This document shows positions 60,205 through 64,000 of a DNA stretch of 64,000 bases, piece by piece; position 1 is the first letter of the stretch, and each line of letters begins with the position of its first letter. The stretch covers positions 62,001-126,000 of the forward strand of contig CP136537.1 in the NCBI GenBank assembly GCA_051016155.1, read 5' to 3'. The translations under genes and the position numbers were made by a program. Under the pieces are notes generated by a model. The model made no database searches, was not told where the DNA came from, and was given only the letters and a program-made list of their open reading frames with translations. Source of the stretch: RCC90-49c sp051016155 (GTDB lineage: Bacteria > Bacteroidota > Bacteroidia > Cytophagales > Amoebophilaceae).

Positions 60205-60867
60205 TCAAAGCGTGATTAAAATGTTATTGCTGACTTTCTGCGATATATTGACTTTGGGCAAATGGTCTACGCTGATATCCATGGACTGATCAAAAGGGAC
60301 TTTCTCGAGGACACTGATCTTGGCACCAAGATGAATGCCCCGCTTGCTGAGGTATTGTAAGAATTCAGGGCTACCTTCTTTGACTGCACTGACCACGCCG
60401 CTGCTGCCTGTCTCCACATGGGTCAATACTACACTGGCCTTTTGTAGCATTTCGCCTTGTGCATTAGGAATGGGCTTGCCATGAGGGCTGTAAGCTGGAT
60501 GGCTCAGAAAGTCATCTAACCGCTGGATGAGCAGCGGCGACTGGATGTGCTCGAGCTGCTCTGCTATTTTGTGGACCTCGCCCCAGTCGAATTTGAGCTT
60601 TTCTACCAGAAATACTTCCCAGATCAGGTGCTTGCGAATGACTTGCAAGGCATGTGCCTGGCCTGTGGCTGAAATCCGCACGCCCTGGTAGCGCTGATAC
60701 ACCACCAATCCCTTTTCATGCAGTCGCTGCACCATGTCGGTCACTGCAGCAGGGCTGGTACGTAGCGCCTCTGCAATGGCATTGGTAGATACTGCTTTTG
60801 CCTCGTTGTCAGCTCCATGCTGATAGATCGCCTTGAGGTAATTTTCTTCTGTATGACTGAGGTGCAT
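60205..60867 (-). CDS. DtxR/MntR-family metal-dependent regulator (220 aa)
   Basis: Metal-sensing repressor. Seen: N-terminal winged helix (SHTEENYLKAIYQHGADNEA, recognition helix TSPAAVTDMVQRLHEKGLV), metal-binding and dimerisation domain (RKHLIWEVFLVEKLKFDWGE, with HKIAEQLEHIQSPLL carrying His/Glu ligands), and a C-terminal FeoA/SH3-like domain (GAKISVLEKVPFDQSMDISV). Length 220 aa fits the DtxR/IdeR-like long form. It lies 205 bp upstream of the metal ABC genes on the same strand; control of that operon is inferred. A palindrome and promoter box lie directly upstream. Confidence 0.92.
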   Translation of the reverse strand: MHLSHTEENYLKAIYQHGADNEAKAVSTNAIAEALRTSPAAVTDMVQRLHEKGLVVYQRYQGVRISATGQAHALQVIRKHLIWEVFLVEKLKFDWGEVHKIAEQLEHIQSPLLIQRLDDFLSHPAYSPHGKPIPNAQGEMLQKASVVLTHVETGSSGVVSAVKEGSPEFLQYLSKRGIHLGAKISVLEKVPFDQSMDISVDHLPKVNISQKVSNNILITL

Positions 60868-60892
60868 AACCTGCTTTTTCGTCTAAATGATG

Positions 60893-60922
60893 CAAAGATA
60901 CAGTTTTTAGACTAGCTTAAAA
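60893..60922 (-). promoter_or_regulatory. Candidate DtxR/MntR operator and -7 box
   Basis: The minus strand carries TATCTTTG (60900-60893), matching the Bacteroidota -7 element. Four bases upstream is the palindrome TTTTAGACTAGCTTAAAA (60905-60922), with half-sites TTTTA and TAAAA around CTAG. It resembles known MntR/DtxR-type operators (TTTAGnnTAGnCTAAA-like). Inference: autorepression of the regulator gene. Confidence 0.5.
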
Positions 60923-61505
60923 ATATGTTTTACACCATCTAAATATTAATAAGGCGAAGCCTGTCTTTCAATCTTACTTCATAAAGCAAACCGAAAATCG
61001 TGGGTACTTTTCTAGTCCAAAATTACCTTTCGCATAAATTGTACTTATCAAGGCCAAATATTATTAGATACATACCCATAACTCATTCATTATCAGTTAC
61101 TTATAACCGATAACCTGTTTCTTTTATTGATAGAGTATATTAGCAATACACATAGTTTTTTAGGTGATAGAGACTGGCTGCATGGGCCCTCAAAAAGAGG
61201 CTGGCATACGTAGGCCTTGTTGGGCGATGCGTGATGGGAGGATTTAAAAAGACAAGGCTGTTGCAAAATAGGCTCAGCTACAATTTTAGACTTTTCAAAT
61301 AGGCGTTTTTGGGGACCAGAGAGGTTTTTTTTAATCGCTCAATCAAAAAATGAGTCAATAATGCAATGGTCTCAAAGCGTTGCCAGCTTCCAGCATAGCC
61401 TAATTTCCAAAGTCCAGCAGCGCGGTGGGGACTGTTTAGGGTTGTAATGGATTTTACTTTTTCTTTGTTGTTCCCCTATCGTTTCACATTTAACACGCTG
61501 TCCTT
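60923..61505. other. Gap between DtxR-family gene and dapD
   Basis: About 580 bp. Contains one full copy of the 110-bp element (61257-61373) and AT-rich sequence before it. No gene was recognised. Confidence 0.5.
61257..61373 (+). repeat. Dispersed 110-bp element
   Basis: Starts GGCTGTTGCAAAATAGGCTC, continues TAGACTTTTCAAATAGGCGT and GAGAGGTTTTTTTTAATCGC, and ends AGTCAATAATGCAATGGTCT. It is among the best-preserved copies. Confidence 0.7.
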
Positions 61506-62321
61506 ATGACCCACCGTATACAACTGATTGAGAATGCTTGGAAAGACCGCACAACACTGCAAGACCCCAGAGTGCCAGCCGCCATCGAATCAGCTATAGA
61601 CGATCTAGACAAAGGCAGAGAGCGTGTGGCCGAGCCTACGGCTACAGGCTGGAAGGTCAACGACTGGTTGAAGCAAGCAGTCGTTTTGTACCTGAGCACC
61701 AGGCAACGAGAAGTACAAGAAGCAGGCCCTATGACCTTCTATGACAGGGTCTCTTTAAAGAAAGACTTCAAGGAAATGGACGTGCGTGTGGTGCCTCCAT
61801 CTGTGGCCAGGTACGGTGCTTTTCTGCAGAAAAAGGTCGTACTCATGGCTTCTTATGTGAACATCGGAGCCTACATTGACGAGGGCACTATGATAGACAT
61901 AGGGGCAGCAGTAGGAAGCTGTGCCCAGATTGGCAAGCATATCCACGTGAGCGCAGGTGCTACCATAGGCGGCGTTTTGGAGCCTGTGCAAGCAACGCCC
62001 GTGATCATTGAAGACGCCGCCTTTATCGGCTCCAGATGCTCCATTGTGGAAGGTGTGCACATAGGGCGTGAGGCCGTGATTGCCGCCAATGTGACCCTCA
62101 CCGCCAGCACAAGAATCATTGACGTGACCCAAGCGCAGCCCCAAGAGTACCGTGGTCGTGTGCCTGAGCGTGCCGTAGTCATTCCAGGTGCCTATCCCAA
62201 GCAGTTCCCTGCAGGGCAATACCACGTGCCTTGCGCCCTGATCATTGGCCAAAGAACTGCCCAGACAGACCACAAAATTGCGCTTAACCAAGTGCTGAGA
62301 GACTACGACATCGAAATTTAG
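61506..62321 (+). CDS. dapD: Tetrahydrodipicolinate N-succinyltransferase
   Basis: Succinylase-branch step of diaminopimelate and lysine synthesis. Seen: N-terminal helical domain (QLIENAWKDRTTLQDPRVPA), then the left-handed beta-helix with hexapeptide repeats (VNIGAYIDEGTMIDIGAAVG, SCAQIGKHIHVSAGATIGGV) and the family motif IEDAAFIGSRCSIVEGVHIG. Length 271 aa is normal. It supplies the meso-diaminopimelate expected by MurE. A GCTACT/AGTAGC hairpin lies just behind the stop (62325-62343). Confidence 0.96.
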   Translation: MTHRIQLIENAWKDRTTLQDPRVPAAIESAIDDLDKGRERVAEPTATGWKVNDWLKQAVVLYLSTRQREVQEAGPMTFYDRVSLKKDFKEMDVRVVPPSVARYGAFLQKKVVLMASYVNIGAYIDEGTMIDIGAAVGSCAQIGKHIHVSAGATIGGVLEPVQATPVIIEDAAFIGSRCSIVEGVHIGREAVIAANVTLTASTRIIDVTQAQPQEYRGRVPERAVVIPGAYPKQFPAGQYHVPCALIIGQRTAQTDHKIALNQVLRDYDIEI

Positions 62322-62457
62322 GAAGCTACTATTGCCCAGTAGCGTGAATTAATCTATAAGTATAGGTAATTATCCATTTTTACTTAGATTGGCACAGTCT
62401 TAAGAGAGGCGCTATGACTATAGTGCAAAATACACGAACCTAAAATCAGAAAGCAAG

Positions 62458-64000
62458 ATGAACTATCTCAGTACAGATCACCTGATTGTTTATGCCTTTC
62501 TATTGATCACCCTTGCTATTGGCCTCTGGGCAGGGAGAGGCATTAAGGATATTCGCGAGTATGCGATTGGGAATAGAACCTTTGGCACAGCAGCATTGGT
62601 GCTCACTTTTTTAGCTACAAACGTAGCAGGAGAAAGCATCCTTGACCTTGCTGGTGAGGTAAATAAAACAGGAATAATTTTTCCTGTCATTTTTACAATA
62701 GGGATAAGTGGAGGCCTTATCGTACAAGCTCTTATTGCTCCAAATATAGTCTCTTTCAGAGAGAGTCTTACCATGGGAGATATAATGGGCACGCTTTACG
62801 GGACCAATAGCCAAATTATTACTGGCTTACTAGGCTTCTTCACAGCGATTTGTGTAGCTGGCATGGAAATAGTGGTATTAGGGCTTTTCTGCGAGTCCTT
62901 ATTAGGCATTGACTATCGGTGGGGAGTAGGCTTGGGAGGTATCCTGCTAGCCATCTATTCAGCACATGGAGGTATTAAGGCAGTTACGGTCACCGATGTA
63001 TTTCAATTCCTGATCTTGCTTATCGTTGTCCCTGTAATTGCAGTGCTGGCATTAAAGCATGCCGGAGGCATCAAAGCTGTACTTGTACAATTGCCTGCTG
63101 AAAAGTCACAGATAACCTCTCATCCTAATTTTAGTTACTATCTAATTCTGTTCATATCCTTTATAGTTTTTCAGTTCCCCATGGTGGATCCCGCACTCGT
63201 GCAGCGTATACTGATGGCAAGGACCAGAAAGCAGATACGTAATATGTTCCTTACTTTGGCCGTCTTCTCCTGTACTTTGTATTTAGCCATCATGCTAATA
63301 GGCATGGCTTGCCTTGTCTTATACCCTGACCTCAAAGGCCATGATGTTGTACCCCGAGTTGTTAATAATCTTTTGCCCGTAGGCATCAAAGGGATGTCCA
63401 TTGCTGGTCTCTTTGCGGTGACTATGTCTACTGTCGACTCCTTCTTGCATGCTGCAGGCCTTACTTTTGTTCACGATGTTGTCAAACCACTTTGCGATAA
63501 GAGCGACCTATCTATCAATGAATTAAGCTGGACCAGATATATTACTGCCTTCCTTAGTTTGTTTGCCATTGCTATAGGATTTGCCCACGCTGATAACCTA
63601 TACGGCTTGCTCTTAATATCCTACGAATTTACCTGCCCACTCCTTAGCTTCCCACTCTGGTTCGGGATCATGGGCCTTAAGCCTGATCAGCGTGCCTTTT
63701 ACACTGCTGCAGGGGTCACTACGATCGTACTCATCCTGGCTAAATTCCTAGCACCAGAATCACAGAGCCATTGGGTGCCTATCATCAGTGTGATGACTAA
63801 TGGCATCGTCTTTTTGGGTATGCATGCCGTGCGGAATAAAGGCTTTGCCATTGTTAGTCGCAAGCAAAACAAAGAACATATATGGCGCCCTAGTCGTGAG
63901 CAGATTGCAACACAGCTTGAGCTGCTGCTCCCTACTCCTCAGCGTATCGTTAAGTATTCACAGACCCAGGTAGCCAAGTATGGTGCTCCTTATATTTTAC
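62458..64000 (+). CDS. Second sodium/solute symporter of the fusion family (partial)
   Basis: About 514 residues are visible before the window ends; no stop is reached. Seen: MNYLSTDHLIVYAFLLITLA and IGLWAGRGIKDIREYAIGN, almost identical to the start of the 1167-residue protein, then a typical SSS core. Beyond the core the frame continues past IWRPSREQIATQLELLLPTP and VAKYGAPYIL, the positions where the first copy enters its second membrane block. So this copy very likely also carries the C-terminal regions. DNA identity is very high over the first 130 bp and much lower after that. Confidence 0.85.
   Translation, partial: MNYLSTDHLIVYAFLLITLAIGLWAGRGIKDIREYAIGNRTFGTAALVLTFLATNVAGESILDLAGEVNKTGIIFPVIFTIGISGGLIVQALIAPNIVSFRESLTMGDIMGTLYGTNSQIITGLLGFFTAICVAGMEIVVLGLFCESLLGIDYRWGVGLGGILLAIYSAHGGIKAVTVTDVFQFLILLIVVPVIAVLALKHAGGIKAVLVQLPAEKSQITSHPNFSYYLILFISFIVFQFPMVDPALVQRILMARTRKQIRNMFLTLAVFSCTLYLAIMLIGMACLVLYPDLKGHDVVPRVVNNLLPVGIKGMSIAGLFAVTMSTVDSFLHAAGLTFVHDVVKPLCDKSDLSINELSWTRYITAFLSLFAIAIGFAHADNLYGLLLISYEFTCPLLSFPLWFGIMGLKPDQRAFYTAAGVTTIVLILAKFLAPESQSHWVPIISVMTNGIVFLGMHAVRNKGFAIVSRKQNKEHIWRPSREQIATQLELLLPTPQRIVKYSQTQVAKYGAPYIL

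Noticed and set aside
61871..62291. Minus-strand frames of 103 and 178 codons opposite dapD
   Set aside because: Shadow frames of the hexapeptide-repeat coding sequence; dapD itself is fully conserved.

Overview
The window reads as a chromosome segment of a Bacteroidota bacterium, most likely Cytophagales/Amoebophilaceae-like and host-associated (inference). Evidence: a Bacteroidota-type ParE, a stand-alone glycosyltransferase-5-like protein, the nusB-yajC-YbbR neighbourhood, one clean TTG-N19-TAnnTTTG promoter in front of aspS, and starts that mostly lack Shine-Dalgarno sequences. Base composition is moderate (mid-40s % GC by eye). A reduced, rearranged genome is suggested by normally clustered genes standing alone: nuoD, nuoN, hslU without hslV, a metal ABC operon without its permease, and sufCD separated from an inverted sufB. 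At least nine predicted lipoproteins, a secreted patatin and a membrane-anchored DOT1-like methyltransferase fit a cell that interacts closely with a host.

Layout. 1-6.9 kb (minus): partial parE, a lipoprotein, an alpha/beta hydrolase, cvpA, an Lrp-type regulator, prfB with its programmed frameshift, and a lipoprotein. 7-15 kb: nuoD, a TPR protein, a 1167-residue sodium/solute symporter fused to kinase-like and RelA/SpoT-type HD regions with an HD gene fragment behind it, then nuoN. 15-21 kb: hslU, a proline-rich lipoprotein, an IS5-family insertion sequence, an alanine-rich repeat lipoprotein and 1.1 kb without a clear gene. 21-31.5 kb: clpB, an AbiE-type toxin-antitoxin pair, murE, rimM, dacB, a hydrolase and the DOT1-like enzyme. 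32-41 kb: ffh, dnaX, a lipoprotein, fabI, patatin, an Mrp-type ATPase, a small membrane protein and the GT5-like protein. 42-48 kb (minus): aspS and the leucine dehydrogenase-nusB-ytxH-yajC-YbbR-DUF2905 run. 48-64 kb: two related lipoproteins, ruvB, sufC, sufD, a giant HEAT-repeat lipoprotein, sufB, the metal transporter genes, a DtxR-family regulator, dapD and a second symporter of the 1167-residue type, cut by the window end.

Physiology. MurE with a DNPR motif plus DapD and DacB point to a meso-diaminopimelate peptidoglycan. The Suf proteins and Mrp serve iron-sulfur assembly. The metal ABC transporter and DtxR regulator form a metal-homeostasis block. NuoD and NuoN imply a complex I encoded in scattered pieces.

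The most unusual signal is non-coding. Arrays of 8-bp units (about CACNCAAT in one orientation) occur in more than twenty intergenic regions. The largest, in front of sufB, is exactly 36 octamers. In six genes the arrays run into the start codon in the same register, so that the octamer supplies the AT of ATG. They are also part of a dispersed element of about 110 bp. The second notable item is the symporter/kinase-like/HD fusion family, with two copies plus a fragment here. No tRNA, rRNA, CRISPR array or replication origin was recognised.
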